A stretch of DNA of 64,000 nt, taken from contig NZ_HE997540.1 in the NCBI RefSeq assembly GCF_000312545.1, positions 355,794 to 419,793 of the forward strand, in the 5' to 3' direction. The notes beneath the pieces were generated by a model that saw nothing but the letters and a program-made list of their open reading frames with translations, had not been told where the DNA came from and ran no database searches. Position 1 is the first letter of the stretch. The number at the start of each line of letters is the position of its first letter. Positions 38,462 through 48,464 of this stretch are shown here, in pieces. Source of the stretch: Bartonella senegalensis OS02. GTDB lineage: Bacteria; Pseudomonadota; Alphaproteobacteria; Rhizobiales; Rhizobiaceae. The position numbers were made by a program, and so were the translations under genes.

Positions 38462-39067
38462 ATGTCTAAACATATTGCAGGACCTGAGATTGAGCGTCTC
38501 ATTCAGCTTTTAGCGCGGATACCAGGTCTTGGTCCGCGTTCAGCACGTCGTGCTGCACTTCATCTTATCAAAAAAAGGGAAACATTGCTGGAACCTTTAG
38601 GAACAGCAATACAAGCAGCTGTACAAAAGGTCTGTATTTGTTCTATTTGTGGAAATGTCGATACAATTGATCCTTGTTCGATTTGTACAGATCCACGCCG
38701 TGATGATGCAACAATTATTGTTGTTGAAGATATTGCTGATCTGTGGGCTTTGGAGCGCGCAAAAACTTTAGCAGCACGTTATCATGTCTTAGGTGGAAGA
38801 CTCTCTCCTTTAGATGGAATAGGTCCTGACGAACTTAACATCGCTCCTTTAATACAGCGCGTTGTAGAAAACCAAATTACAGAAATTATTCTCGCTGTCA
38901 ACGCAACTGTCGAAGGACAAACAACAGCGCATTATATCACTGATCAGCTTTCCAATTTTTCAGTTAAAGTTACCCGACTTGCTCATGGTGTGCCTGTAGG
39001 AGGCGAACTTGATTATCTTGATGATGGAACTTTAGCAGCAGCCTTACAAGCAAGAACAAATCTTTAA
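38462..39067 (+). CDS. recR: Recombination protein RecR
   Basis: RecR acts with RecF/RecO to load RecA at gaps. The N-terminal HhH motif is [20 protein letters not shown], the four-cysteine zinc finger [16 protein letters not shown], and the Toprim domain [16 protein letters not shown] followed by [17 protein letters not shown]. 201 residues is standard. Confidence 0.97.
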   Translation: MSKHIAGPEIERLIQLLARIPGLGPRSARRAALHLIKKRETLLEPLGTAIQAAVQKVCICSICGNVDTIDPCSICTDPRRDDATIIVVEDIADLWALERAKTLAARYHVLGGRLSPLDGIGPDELNIAPLIQRVVENQITEIILAVNATVEGQTTAHYITDQLSNFSVKVTRLAHGVPVGGELDYLDDGTLAAALQARTNL

Positions 39068-39134
39068 TTTTTTTCTCTTACCTTATCTTTTTTCATTTAT
39101 TATTATTTCTTTATTTATGGGGGAAAACATTAAA

Positions 39135-40163
39135 ATGATAAAAAAAAATCTTGCACTTTTAAACGACTTTGCTCCTGGTGTCTTAGCATGTTTACTCATA
39201 TCAGCGTTAGCTTATGGTTTAGAAGTCATAGAAAAACAGCTTTTCACGCAAGCATGGCTTGAAAGCCTTGTTTTGGCAATTCTCTTAGGATCCATTATCG
39301 GTAGTTGTTTTCCTTTGCCAAAATATTTTCAAAAAGGTATAATTTTTTGTGCAAAAACGCTTCTTGAAATTGCTATTGTTCTTCTGGGCGCAAGCATTAG
39401 CGTTAATGCAGTTCTTTCAGCCGGTTGGAATTTACTTGCGAGTATCATATTTGTCATATTTGTCACACTTATCCTCAGCTTTACCATCGGCAAACTTTTC
39501 GGACTTTCTTCGCATTTAGCAATGCTCGTCGCTTGCGGAAATGCCATTTGTGGCAATTCCGCAATTGTCGCTGTTGCACCTGTCATTAAAGCAAAACATG
39601 AAGAGGTGGCGGCATCCATTGCTTTTACTGCTCTTTTAGGGGTTCTTATTATTTTACTTCTCCCTTTTTTACATCCATTTCTGAATTTATCATTTAGCCA
39701 ATATGGTGTACTTTCCGGCATGGTTGTTTATGCTGTACCACAGGTTTTAGCAGCAACAGCATCTGTCTCTTTTGTGAGTGTTCAAATTGCAACAGTTGTT
39801 AAACTGGTGCGCGTTCTCATGTTAGGTCCTCTTATTTTTGCTCTGTCAATCCTCTATCATCGATCAACACAAACACGATTGCGCCTACACACTCTCGTCC
39901 CATGGTTCATCATTGGTTTTATTTTTATGATGCTTATCCGCTCAAGTGGTCTTATCCCTGAAAGGACTCTCATCCCCATTAGATTTATCGCTCAATTATT
40001 CACTGTCATTTCAATGGCAGCATTAGGTTTGAACGTTGATATCCGATCCTTAAAAAAAGCAGGATGGCGTGTCATTCTCGCTTCAACCTGCTCCATACTT
40101 ATCCTCGGTGCTTGCAGTCTTCTCATGATACAATTGAATGATTTAAACCATATAACTTTTTGA
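39135..40163 (+). CDS. YeiH/YeeJ-type putative sulfate exporter family membrane protein
   Basis: A polytopic inner-membrane protein of about 10 helices from the UPF0324 (YeiH) family, sometimes linked to sulfate or sulfonate export, though the substrate is poorly established. Typical parts are LAILLGSIIGSCFPLPKYF, LLEIAIVLLGASISVNAVL and the highly conserved ACGNAICGNSAIVAVAPVIK. I chose ATG 39135 because GGGGGA precedes it; ATG 39117 has no ribosome site. It follows recR but is not part of the usual dnaX operon. Confidence 0.88.
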   Translation: MIKKNLALLNDFAPGVLACLLISALAYGLEVIEKQLFTQAWLESLVLAILLGSIIGSCFPLPKYFQKGIIFCAKTLLEIAIVLLGASISVNAVLSAGWNLLASIIFVIFVTLILSFTIGKLFGLSSHLAMLVACGNAICGNSAIVAVAPVIKAKHEEVAASIAFTALLGVLIILLLPFLHPFLNLSFSQYGVLSGMVVYAVPQVLAATASVSFVSVQIATVVKLVRVLMLGPLIFALSILYHRSTQTRLRLHTLVPWFIIGFIFMMLIRSSGLIPERTLIPIRFIAQLFTVISMAALGLNVDIRSLKKAGWRVILASTCSILILGACSLLMIQLNDLNHITF

Positions 40164-40722
40164 AACATGTGTTTTTAAATATTTTTGCTTTTTTCAATTC
40201 AGCTTGAAGCAGCTCTTTTATCAAAACAGGTTAAAATTGCAAAACTCTCTTTATCATTTTTACAAATTATATAAAAAATCAAATCACTTTAAACTTAGGT
40301 GCAAAAGTAGAAAGCTGTAAAACTGCTTATTCAAACGGCTTTTCAGCAGACAATTGCTTGCAATTAAACAGTGTAATACAAAAATACAGCATTCATTATA
40401 AAAACAATGCCGCTTTTTTATTTGATTGGCTCTCACAAAAGTATGTTTTTACAAAAGGCTTACGAAATATGCTCTTGACTTAGGAAATAAACAAAGGGGA
40501 TTTCATAGTTTCTTTCTTTCACATTGCTTTTACTCACTCTGTATTGTAACAGGGTAGAATGAGGAAAAATCAACACTCACCACATCTTATAAGACAAGAT
40601 ATTGCTGCTTATTTTCCCTAGCAACCTTCTTTAAATATTGCAAAACGCACCCAAAAATAAAAAAGATGAAAAAACACTGTAGGGGTCTTTTGTTTATCAT
40701 ATTATTTAACTAAAATATTTCT
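40164..40722. other. Non-coding gap between yeiH-like gene and tsaB
   Basis: About 560 AT-rich bases. A weak hairpin (GCATTCATT...AATGC followed by CTTTTTTA) near 40384-40420 may terminate plus-strand transcripts. No gene seen. Confidence 0.4.
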
Positions 40723-41406
40723 ATGCTTATCCTTGCTCTAGACACTGCTTCAATTTATTGCGCTGTTGCGCTCACTCGTCAGAAATCTGTCATTGCTCAC
40801 ATCAGCGAGCGTATGAATAAAGGACATGCCGAAAAACTTATTGGATACATCGCACAAGTCACCAATCAAGCGAATACGACTCTTGATCAAGTTGATCGCA
40901 TTGCTGTCAATATTGGTCCTGGATCATTTACCGGTGTGCGTGTAGGTGTTTCAACAGCACGTGCTTTGTCATTAGCGCTCGAAATACCAGCTGTTGGGGT
41001 AAGTGCACTTGAAGCATTAGCCGTGCAAGCAAGCAATAAAAATTCTGGATTAGCAATCACCGTTGTTATTGAAGCTGGTAGAGACATGTTCTACCATCAA
41101 AACTTCAGTGAAGATCTCATCCCTTTGGGAGCACCAGGATTAAAAACAATTGAAAATATCATTGAAGATTTACCGCAACAAACGAGATTAATTGGTCCAG
41201 CAGCTGATATTATTGCTCTGCATATTAAAAACAAAAAAGTAAACAAAGACATCGTATTCGATCAAAACTTATGCAAAGCAGCTGATCTTGTAAGCTATGC
41301 TTACCTTGCTGAAAGTAAAAAACCTCAAGACCGCCCTTGTCCACTCTATTTACGGAGTGCTGACGCAAAACAACAAACTGGTTTTGCTTTACCACGAAAA
41401 AAATAA
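40723..41406 (+). CDS. tsaB: tRNA t6A37 synthesis protein TsaB
   Basis: TsaB is the non-catalytic partner of TsaD in making N6-threonylcarbamoyladenosine at position 37 of ANN-decoding tRNAs. The actin-like fold shows LILALDTASIYCAVALTR at the start, INIGPGSFTGVRVGVSTARA and a GVSALEALA stretch. 227 residues is normal. Its TAA overlaps the rimI ATG by one base (TAATG). Confidence 0.95.
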   Translation: MLILALDTASIYCAVALTRQKSVIAHISERMNKGHAEKLIGYIAQVTNQANTTLDQVDRIAVNIGPGSFTGVRVGVSTARALSLALEIPAVGVSALEALAVQASNKNSGLAITVVIEAGRDMFYHQNFSEDLIPLGAPGLKTIENIIEDLPQQTRLIGPAADIIALHIKNKKVNKDIVFDQNLCKAADLVSYAYLAESKKPQDRPCPLYLRSADAKQQTGFALPRKK

Positions 41407-41897
41407 TGTCTAAATTTTTATTGAAAAAAAAGCGTTTTTGGATTGCTCCACTACAAGCTAATGATAGTGCTCATCTTCATCAAATTCATCAGCATTGTTT
41501 TGTTCCTGCTTGGGAAAAACAGACTTTTGATCATTTCTTAACAGATCAATCTATCTTCGGGTACAAAACCTCTCTTATCGGAAAACCTGATGAAATTTTA
41601 GGCTTTTGCCTTTGCCGTCTCATTCTTGATGAAGCCGAAATCATCACAATTGCTGTTCACCCTGATTTTCGTCGACAAGGAATTGGCACCTTGCTTATTG
41701 ATAGCACGCTTCGCCATCTCCACAACGAGCGCGCTCTAAAACTCTTCTTAGAGGTAGAAGAAACCAATCTTTCTGCTTTGAACCTTTATCAAGGTTTCGA
41801 ATTTCAAAAAATTGCTAAACGCTTTGCCTATTACCCATCAAAAAATAGCCGCACAGATGCAATCGTTATGCAAAAAACTCTTAAGCAAATAGATTGA
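41406..41897 (+). CDS. rimI: Ribosomal-protein-S18-alanine N-acetyltransferase RimI
   Basis: A GNAT acetyltransferase of 163 residues that acetylates the N-terminal alanine of S18. The acetyl-CoA loop is VHPDFRRQGIGTLLIDSTL, followed by LFLEVEETNLSALNLYQGFEF. It is translationally coupled to tsaB, the usual pairing. Confidence 0.92.
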   Translation: MSKFLLKKKRFWIAPLQANDSAHLHQIHQHCFVPAWEKQTFDHFLTDQSIFGYKTSLIGKPDEILGFCLCRLILDEAEIITIAVHPDFRRQGIGTLLIDSTLRHLHNERALKLFLEVEETNLSALNLYQGFEFQKIAKRFAYYPSKNSRTDAIVMQKTLKQID

Positions 41898-41928
41898 GAT
41901 TTGCATAAAAAACATTTAGAAATGCGTT

Positions 41929-43305
41929 ATGAATAAAGAAAATCCTAAAAATATCCCTCCTGTTGCTCCTAAAAGGGTTTTTATTAAAACCTATGGATGT
42001 CAAATGAATGTTTATGACAGCCAACGGATGACTGATAGTCTTAGTTCACAGGGTTATGTCGCGACACAAACACCAGATGACGCTGACCTTATTCTTGTTA
42101 ATACCTGTCATATCCGTGAAAAAGCAGCAGAAAAGCTCTATTCAGATCTTGGTCGCTTGCGTGTCATGCGTCAAGAACGTACACCTGACAACCCCTTGAT
42201 GGTTGGTGTGACTGGGTGTGTTGCACAAGCAGAGGGAAGTGAAATTTTGCGCCGTGCACCAACAGTGGATCTTGTCATTGGACCGCAAATGTATCACCGT
42301 TTGCCGGATTTATTAGAACAAACCAAACAGGGCAAAAAAATTGTCGCAACAGACTATGCTGTTGAAGATAAATTTGCTCATTTACCACCTCATAATAAAC
42401 GTGCTGTAAGAAAACGCGGCGTTAGTGCATTTTTAACAGTACAGGAAGGCTGTGATAAATTTTGTACTTTCTGTGTTGTTCCCTACACACGCGGTGCCGA
42501 AATATCACGATCTGTGGAGCAAATTACCGAGGAAGCCCGCCAACTTATTGAAGCTGGTGTTAAAGAAATTACGCTACTGGGACAAAATGTGAATGGTTGG
42601 CATGGACAAAATGCACATGGTAAAACTTGGCGGCTTGGTGATCTCCTTTATCATCTTGCAAAACTGGATGGTTTAAAGCGTTTGCGGTATACAACTAGCC
42701 ACCCACGAGATATGGATGACAGTCTGATTGCCGCACACCGAGACCTTGACATATTGATGCCTTACCTGCATCTGCCTGTACAATCGGGTTCAGATCGCAT
42801 TTTAAAAGCGATGAACCGTCAGCACAAAAGTATTCATTATCTCCAGCTTATCGAAAAAATTCGCAACGCACGACCTGATATTGCTTTTTCAGGCGATTTT
42901 ATTGTAGGATTTCCAGGAGAAACAGATAAAGACTTTGAAGAAACTATTAAACTTATTAAACAAGTGAAATACAGTTCAGCTTACTCTTTTAAATATTCAC
43001 CTCGACCTGGAACAGTTGGTGCAACAATGAAAAATCATGTTGAGGAAACTGTAAAAGATGCCAGGCTTCAACATTTACAAGTCCTTCTCCTAGAGCAGCA
43101 AAATGCATTTTTGCGTTCTAAAATTGGTCAAAAAACAGATGTTCTTATCGAAAAAGCTGGTCGTCACTCGGGACAAATGGTAGGGCGTTCACCTTGGCTT
43201 TTACCTGTTGTCGTCGATACACAAGCCTCTACAGGCAGCGTAATCCAAATTCATATTAAAAATACAAGTTCAAATAGTTTTGTTGGTGAAATGGCAAATG
43301 TATAA
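41929..43305 (+). CDS. miaB: tRNA-2-methylthio-N6-dimethylallyladenosine synthase
   Basis: MiaB is a radical-SAM methylthiotransferase acting on i6A37 in tRNA. Both iron-sulfur clusters are intact: the N-terminal cluster from C in [21 protein letters not shown] and GVTGCVAQ, and the radical SAM CxxxCxxC in [18 protein letters not shown]-terminal TRAM domain follows. 458 residues is standard. It lies only 31 bases after rimI. Confidence 0.97.
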   Translation: MNKENPKNIPPVAPKRVFIKTYGCQMNVYDSQRMTDSLSSQGYVATQTPDDADLILVNTCHIREKAAEKLYSDLGRLRVMRQERTPDNPLMVGVTGCVAQAEGSEILRRAPTVDLVIGPQMYHRLPDLLEQTKQGKKIVATDYAVEDKFAHLPPHNKRAVRKRGVSAFLTVQEGCDKFCTFCVVPYTRGAEISRSVEQITEEARQLIEAGVKEITLLGQNVNGWHGQNAHGKTWRLGDLLYHLAKLDGLKRLRYTTSHPRDMDDSLIAAHRDLDILMPYLHLPVQSGSDRILKAMNRQHKSIHYLQLIEKIRNARPDIAFSGDFIVGFPGETDKDFEETIKLIKQVKYSSAYSFKYSPRPGTVGATMKNHVEETVKDARLQHLQVLLLEQQNAFLRSKIGQKTDVLIEKAGRHSGQMVGRSPWLLPVVVDTQASTGSVIQIHIKNTSSNSFVGEMANV

Positions 43306-43464
43306 GCAGATCTCTCATGCCTTGTTTACAATGGATTTTTATAAAGCTCTTTTATTTTTGAAAATGATGATTACATCTAAAGTTTGCACTCTATGAAAAA
43401 GAGACTGTCTTTTATACAGTTTATCTAAAAAGTGTGCAATATTTGCTAAATATGGGAGAATAGG

Positions 43465-44574
43465 TTGAAAGGTTCAACCCAAAAAGTAAAACGCATTAAA
43501 GAGAAAATAAGGACTTGTTCTGAAAATACCGTTATCTCGGAAAAAGAAAGCACATCAAATAGTGATCATGTTGTGCTCATTTTTGAAAATAATAAATATG
43601 CGAAAGCAGTATTCGGTAAATTCGATGAAAATCTGACTTATATCGAGCAAAAACTTGGAATTAGTTTTCATCCACGTGGCAATGAAGTTTTAATCCATGG
43701 AAAAACAACGGCCTCAAAGCAGGCACAATCTGTATTACAGCAGCTTTATGAACGCGTTAAAACACATCAAGAACTTACTTTAGCGGATATAGAAGGAGCG
43801 ATTGCCATGGCAAATTTGCCACATAACCAGCAGGAATCGCTAACAAAAACACAAGCAACAGCAAAACGTATACCCGCACGGTTAAGTACCCATAAAAAAA
43901 CAATCCATGCCAGAACTCCAACACAAGATGCTTATATCCATGCAATGGAATCCACTGAACTTGTTTTTGGAATAGGACCAGCAGGAACAGGCAAAACATA
44001 TCTCGCTGTTGCTCATGCTGCAATGCTTTTAGAGCGTGGCATCATTGAACGTATTGTTCTCTCACGTCCGGCCGTTGAAGCTGGAGAACATCTCGGCTTT
44101 CTTCCTGGTGACCTCAAAGAAAAAGTCGATCCGTATTTACGTCCGCTTTATGACGCCCTTTATGATATGATGCCCGTTGAAAAAGTAGAACGCATTCTCG
44201 CGTCTGGTGTCATAGAAATTGCTCCTCTTGCCTTTATGCGTGGGCGCACACTTGCTCATGCCGCTATCATTCTAGATGAAGCGCAAAATACCACACCCAT
44301 GCAAATGAAAATGTTTCTCACCCGTCTTGGAGAAGGTGCACGTATGATCGTTACCGGTGATGTGAGCCAAATTGATTTGCCAACAGGACAAAAATCCGGT
44401 TTAATCGAAGCAATTCGTATTCTTTCAAATGTAGAAAATATTACAATTATTCGTTTTGATGAAAAAGATGTTGTACGCCATCCCCTTGTTGCCGCTATCG
44501 TTCGTGCTTATGATCGGGATTCTCGAGCACAAAACAAAAAAATGCCTCTCTCATACTCCTCAGCAAAGAAGTGA
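43465..44574 (+). CDS. PhoH-family ATPase (PhoL type)
   Basis: A PhoH-like P-loop protein that commonly sits beside ybeY and may take part in RNA metabolism. Walker A is GIGPAGTGKTYLAVAHAAML, Walker B AAIILDEAQNTTPMQMKMFL, and the following TRLGEGARMIVTGDVSQIDL is diagnostic. The start is most likely the TTG at 43465, which has GGGAGA eight bases upstream. The N-terminal ~45 residues are basic and unconserved; the next domain (residues ~50-120) resembles a KH-like unit. Confidence 0.92.
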   Translation: MKGSTQKVKRIKEKIRTCSENTVISEKESTSNSDHVVLIFENNKYAKAVFGKFDENLTYIEQKLGISFHPRGNEVLIHGKTTASKQAQSVLQQLYERVKTHQELTLADIEGAIAMANLPHNQQESLTKTQATAKRIPARLSTHKKTIHARTPTQDAYIHAMESTELVFGIGPAGTGKTYLAVAHAAMLLERGIIERIVLSRPAVEAGEHLGFLPGDLKEKVDPYLRPLYDALYDMMPVEKVERILASGVIEIAPLAFMRGRTLAHAAIILDEAQNTTPMQMKMFLTRLGEGARMIVTGDVSQIDLPTGQKSGLIEAIRILSNVENITIIRFDEKDVVRHPLVAAIVRAYDRDSRAQNKKMPLSYSSAKK

Positions 44575-44586
44575 ATTTAATTTGTT

Positions 44587-45063
44587 ATGATTACAATTGA
44601 TATCATTGTTGAGAGCGCCGAGTGGAATGACGAGAAAATGCTTTATAACATCACAGAAAAAGCATTAAAAACGACAATGCATCATCTTTCATTGGAAAAT
44701 GTTGTAAGCGAGATCAGCTTGCTTTTTACGGATGACAAACATATGGCACAAATCAATGCACAATGGCGTGGCAAAAATAAACCCACCAATGTGTTATCCT
44801 TTCCTGCTTTTCCACTTAAAGCCGGAGATTCTCCTGGACCCATGCTTGGTGATATCATTATTGCACGAGAAACTGTCGTTCTTGAAGCAGAGAAAGAAAA
44901 AAAATCATTTCAGGACCACTTAACGCATATGATTGTCCATGGTATTCTTCATCTGCTTGGCTATAATCATGAAACAAATGAAGAAGCCCATCACATGGAA
45001 GAACTCGAAAGAAAAATTCTTCAAAAGCTTTCCATTAAGGATCCCTATGCTGAATTATCCTAA
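44587..45063 (+). CDS. ybeY: Endoribonuclease YbeY
   Basis: YbeY is a zinc endoribonuclease in 16S rRNA maturation and ribosome quality control. The zinc site reads [20 protein letters not shown], with three histidines; the usual Asp before the third is Asn here (GYNH for GYDH). [12 protein letters not shown] and [11 protein letters not shown] are typical. 158 residues is standard. It follows the PhoH gene by 12 bases, as widely conserved. Confidence 0.95.
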   Translation: MITIDIIVESAEWNDEKMLYNITEKALKTTMHHLSLENVVSEISLLFTDDKHMAQINAQWRGKNKPTNVLSFPAFPLKAGDSPGPMLGDIIIARETVVLEAEKEKKSFQDHLTHMIVHGILHLLGYNHETNEEAHHMEELERKILQKLSIKDPYAELS

Positions 45064-45165
45064 TAAAAATGATAAAAATTAATTTTTAAAGTCAATATCA
45101 CCATCATACAATTTAAAGTACCCTATGCCTCTCTTATAGAAAAAAGTTTAAAAGATCTCAAAACC

Positions 45166-46185
45166 ATGGCAAACAAAGTGAATGCACAAAATAACAATCA
45201 AACCTCTTCTCCTATTGAAGAACATCCCCCTCAACAAGCGAATCATACAGAAAAATACTCTCTGATGAATCATTTGTTTTCGTTCTTACGTGGCCGCAAT
45301 TCTACATCACTGCGCAATGATCTTACTGTTGCACTCACTGCTGACAATGAAAAGGATACAACACTCTTCTCACCTGAAGAACGTACTATGCTGCATAATA
45401 TTTTATGCTTGCGTGAAGCACGCGTTGATGATGTTATGATTCCACGCTCTGAAATCGAGGCATTGGACATAAATACCTCTCTTGGAGAAGCCCTCAAATG
45501 TTTTGCAAAAATTGGACATTCTCGCATACCTGTTTATGCTGAAACCTTAGATGATCCACGGGGAATGATTCATATCCGCGATATTCTTAATTACATAACG
45601 CACTTTATTAGCAAATCAGCTCAAACAGAACAAACATCCGATTCACTGCAATTAAACCATACGGATTTGCATACCCCTATCGGCGAACTCAATCTTATTC
45701 GAACAGTTCTCTTCGTTCCTAGCTCTATGCTTGCAAGCACATTACTCACACGGATGCAAACCACAAGGACACAAATGGCTTTGGTCATTGATGAACATGG
45801 TGGGACAGATGGTTTAGTTTCTATGGAAGATATTGTCGAATTGGTCGTTGGTGATATCGAAGATGAACATGATCATGTTGAAAATGCTATCGTGCGTGAA
45901 CACAATAATAAATGGCTTGTTGACGCGAGAACCGAACTAGAAGATGTAGAAAAAGCTCTTGGTCCTGATTTCATCGTAGGAGAATATGGTGACGAAGTCG
46001 ATACCATTGGTGGTTTGATTGTCTCTATTCTTGACCGCATTCCCGCAAAAGGTGAAGTTGTCGAGGCAGTTCCAGGTTATCGATTCCGTATTCTGGAAGC
46101 TGATAAACGCCGAATTAAACGCTTGCGTATTTTTCGTATTCCGGAGAATGAAAATTTTAAACAAAATGTCATCTCCGAAAAGTAG
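45166..46185 (+). CDS. CorC/TlyC-type CBS-domain protein (hemolysin-like)
   Basis: A cytoplasmic CorC-type protein lacking the membrane DUF21 domain. Two CBS domains span residues ~85-215 (DDVMIPRSEIEALDINTSLG, RIPVYAETLDDPRGMIHIRD, then ALVIDEHGGTDGLVSMEDIV), and the C-terminal CorC_HlyC transporter-associated domain covers residues ~250-335 (FIVGEYGDEVDTIGGLI). It may affect metal efflux. The name hemolysin is historical. Its end overlaps the start of lnt. Confidence 0.92.
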   Translation: MANKVNAQNNNQTSSPIEEHPPQQANHTEKYSLMNHLFSFLRGRNSTSLRNDLTVALTADNEKDTTLFSPEERTMLHNILCLREARVDDVMIPRSEIEALDINTSLGEALKCFAKIGHSRIPVYAETLDDPRGMIHIRDILNYITHFISKSAQTEQTSDSLQLNHTDLHTPIGELNLIRTVLFVPSSMLASTLLTRMQTTRTQMALVIDEHGGTDGLVSMEDIVELVVGDIEDEHDHVENAIVREHNNKWLVDARTELEDVEKALGPDFIVGEYGDEVDTIGGLIVSILDRIPAKGEVVEAVPGYRFRILEADKRRIKRLRIFRIPENENFKQNVISEK

Positions 46186-47782
46186 CTTCGTGTTTTTAAA
46201 CAGTGTCAAGGTGTTTTTATTTTCCCTTACGAGTTGGAAACAAAAAGGGGTATTGTTTTTATGTGGTGCATTGACATCTTTTGCACTTCCACCCTTTTAT
46301 TTAACACCTCTCTGTTTTTTAACTTTTCCCATCTTCATTGTTTTACTTGATAAAATCAGCACTCTTCAAAATAATAAAAAACGCCTTCTCACCTATGCTT
46401 TAAGCTGTGGAACTTTTGGTTTTGGTTATTTTATTTGTGGATTTTGGTGGCTATGCAATGCTTTGTTGACAGATCCCATTGCTTTTGGATGGGCTGTACC
46501 ATTTGCTATTTTCTGCCCTCCTCTCTACCTTTCTCTTTATTGGTTTTTCGCTGGTTTTATTGTCGGTTTCTTATGGACAAAAGGAATAGCACGCTTTTTT
46601 GTTTTGGCTTTTGCACTCGGACTAGCAGAATGGTTGCGTTCTATCTTGTTTACAGGCTTTCCGTGGAATGCCCTTGGTTACACAGCTATGCCAACCCCTA
46701 TGCTTATGCAATCCGATGCAATCTTCGGACTTTATGGAATGAATATTCTTGCCGTTTTTGCCTACAGTTTACCTGCTGTTTTATTAACAGATGAAAAAAA
46801 GAAAACCGCCCTTTCTGTTTGCTTAGCGTTGATATTAACCCACTGTGGTTTTGGATTTTACCGTTTCAGTACCGCCCCGAACATAACTGATTATCAAAAA
46901 AGTAGTTATTGGGTACGCATTGTACAGCCCTCTATAGAACAAAACATAAAATTGAGCAATATTGAGCGAGACGCCATCTTTGCAGCTCACATGAATCTAA
47001 GCACCACATCCCCCTTGAAACAGACTCCTGAACCCAACTTTATTATCTGGCCCGAAGCATCCATTCCTTACATTCTTTATGAAAACTCTCCTCTTACAAT
47101 GCGTATTGCCTCTTTTCTCAAGCCTAAACAATGGGCTATTATTGGTGCTATACGTGCTCGTAACGATCCTCTCACTGCAAAAACACAATATTTTAATACA
47201 ATTGCCGTCATTAATTCTACAGGAAATATTTTAAACACTTCTGATAAACTTCATCTGGTTCCTTTTGGCGAATATCTGCCCTATCAGAATTTATTCAAAA
47301 AAATAGGATTGCATGCCCTTGCTGATACTATTGGTGGATATAGTGCTGCAGATGTACGCAAAACTGTTACGATGCCGAATGGATTTTCTTACCTTCCGCT
47401 GATTTGTTATGAAGCAATATTTCCTAATGAAATGGATTTTAAAGGCTCTCCTCCTCAAGCAATCATTAATGTTACAAATGATGCATGGTTTGGCGTAACA
47501 CCAGGACCATACCAACATCTTCAACAAGCGCAGCTTCGTGCAGTTGAACTGGGAATCCCTCTTATACGAGCAGCCAATAATGGAATATCAGCTGTCATTG
47601 ATTCTTATGGACGAATCGTTGTAGCTCTCCAACAAAATGCCGTTGGCATTATTGATTCACCTATTCCATCACCGATTACCCCCATAGGAAGCAATGAATA
47701 CAGAATATTCTCTACTTTCATCTTATTTATTCTTATGCTATTGTGCAGGCTCGGTTTTGGTTCTACAAAACAGCTTGAATGA
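46148..47782 (+). CDS. lnt: Apolipoprotein N-acyltransferase
   Basis: Lnt adds the third acyl chain to outer-membrane lipoproteins. Six or more N-terminal helices (VLFLCGALTSFALPPFYLTP, then LGLAEWLRSILFTGFPWNAL) precede a nitrilase-like domain whose triad is complete: Glu in FIIWPEASIPYIL, Lys region HLVPFGEYLPYQN, and Cys in YLPLICYEAIFPNE. The open frame extends to 46019 but lies inside the upstream gene; I place the start at ATG 46148, with ATG 46166 possible. Either overlaps the CorC-like gene. Length ~545 residues fits. Confidence 0.93.
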   Translation: MKILNKMSSPKSSFVFLNSVKVFLFSLTSWKQKGVLFLCGALTSFALPPFYLTPLCFLTFPIFIVLLDKISTLQNNKKRLLTYALSCGTFGFGYFICGFWWLCNALLTDPIAFGWAVPFAIFCPPLYLSLYWFFAGFIVGFLWTKGIARFFVLAFALGLAEWLRSILFTGFPWNALGYTAMPTPMLMQSDAIFGLYGMNILAVFAYSLPAVLLTDEKKKTALSVCLALILTHCGFGFYRFSTAPNITDYQKSSYWVRIVQPSIEQNIKLSNIERDAIFAAHMNLSTTSPLKQTPEPNFIIWPEASIPYILYENSPLTMRIASFLKPKQWAIIGAIRARNDPLTAKTQYFNTIAVINSTGNILNTSDKLHLVPFGEYLPYQNLFKKIGLHALADTIGGYSAADVRKTVTMPNGFSYLPLICYEAIFPNEMDFKGSPPQAIINVTNDAWFGVTPGPYQHLQQAQLRAVELGIPLIRAANNGISAVIDSYGRIVVALQQNAVGIIDSPIPSPITPIGSNEYRIFSTFILFILMLLCRLGFGSTKQLE

Positions 47783-47930
47783 TCGAATGCCCATGTTGCG
47801 GTACTGTGTCATGTGTACCATGAAAGTTGGGAAAAACTATTACATATTGTTCTATTGTATGATAAATCAACCTCACATAAATCTGGTGTTGATTTGGAAG
47901 TAAAGTGCTGGAAATTTAAAGAGTTGCATT

Positions 47931-48347
47931 ATGACTGAGACTAGAAAAAAACCCGATCCTATAGATGTCTATGTCGGAACCCGTATTCGTTTACGTCGTA
48001 ATATTTTAGGACTCACCCAAGAAAAATTGGGTGAAAAACTGGGCATCACTTTCCAACAAATCCAGAAATATGAAAAAGGGACCAATCGTATTGGTGCAAG
48101 CCGTCTTCAAGCGATTGCGGAAATTATGGATGTGCCTGTTTCTTACTTTTTTGATAAAGGCGTTACTACACAACAGGTAGAAGGTTTTGCTGAAAGCGAT
48201 AACAATTTTATGGACTTTTGTTCTAGCAGTGAAGGCATCCAACTCATGCGTGCTTTCACGAATATATCCGATGCTAAAGTACGTCGGAAAATCATTGATT
48301 TAGCAAAAGCACTTTCTGAAGAAGAAGATCTTACAAATAAGCTATAA
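47931..48347 (+). CDS. XRE-family transcriptional regulator
   Basis: A 138-residue helix-turn-helix protein. The HTH covers residues ~15-70 (RIRLRRNILGLTQEKLGEKL then TFQQIQKYEKGTNRIGASRL), followed by a short helical C-terminal part (SDAKVRRKIIDLAKALS). Such regulators directly upstream of metK are common in Rhizobiales. Targets are unknown; regulation of metK or of itself is possible. Confidence 0.9.
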   Translation: MTETRKKPDPIDVYVGTRIRLRRNILGLTQEKLGEKLGITFQQIQKYEKGTNRIGASRLQAIAEIMDVPVSYFFDKGVTTQQVEGFAESDNNFMDFCSSSEGIQLMRAFTNISDAKVRRKIIDLAKALSEEEDLTNKL

Positions 48348-48373
48348 AATAAAAATCATATCCCTCTCACTTA

Positions 48374-48420
48374 CCTTATTAATCAGCATTGACGATTTGT
48401 CATGGGATTGGCAAATAAGG
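48374..48420 (+). promoter_or_regulatory. Inverted repeats and possible promoter upstream of metK
   Basis: CCTTATT (48374-48380) and AATAAGG (48414-48420) enclose a small hairpin TGAC-GATTT-GTCA (48390-48402). TTGACG at 48389 could be a -35 box. It might be an operator, promoter or RNA element; it does not match a SAM riboswitch I can recognise. Confidence 0.35.
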
Positions 48421-48464
48421 ATAACTTTAATATAGAGTGTTGATTTTCTTTTTAAGGAGTTCCT

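Noticed and set aside
46019-46147. Upstream extension of the lnt frame
   Set aside because: It lies wholly inside the CorC-like gene in another frame and does not resemble Lnt N-termini.
48348-48464. SAM riboswitch before metK
   Set aside because: The repeats do not match the SAM-I, SAM-II or SAM/SAH patterns I know; reported only as an unidentified symmetric element.
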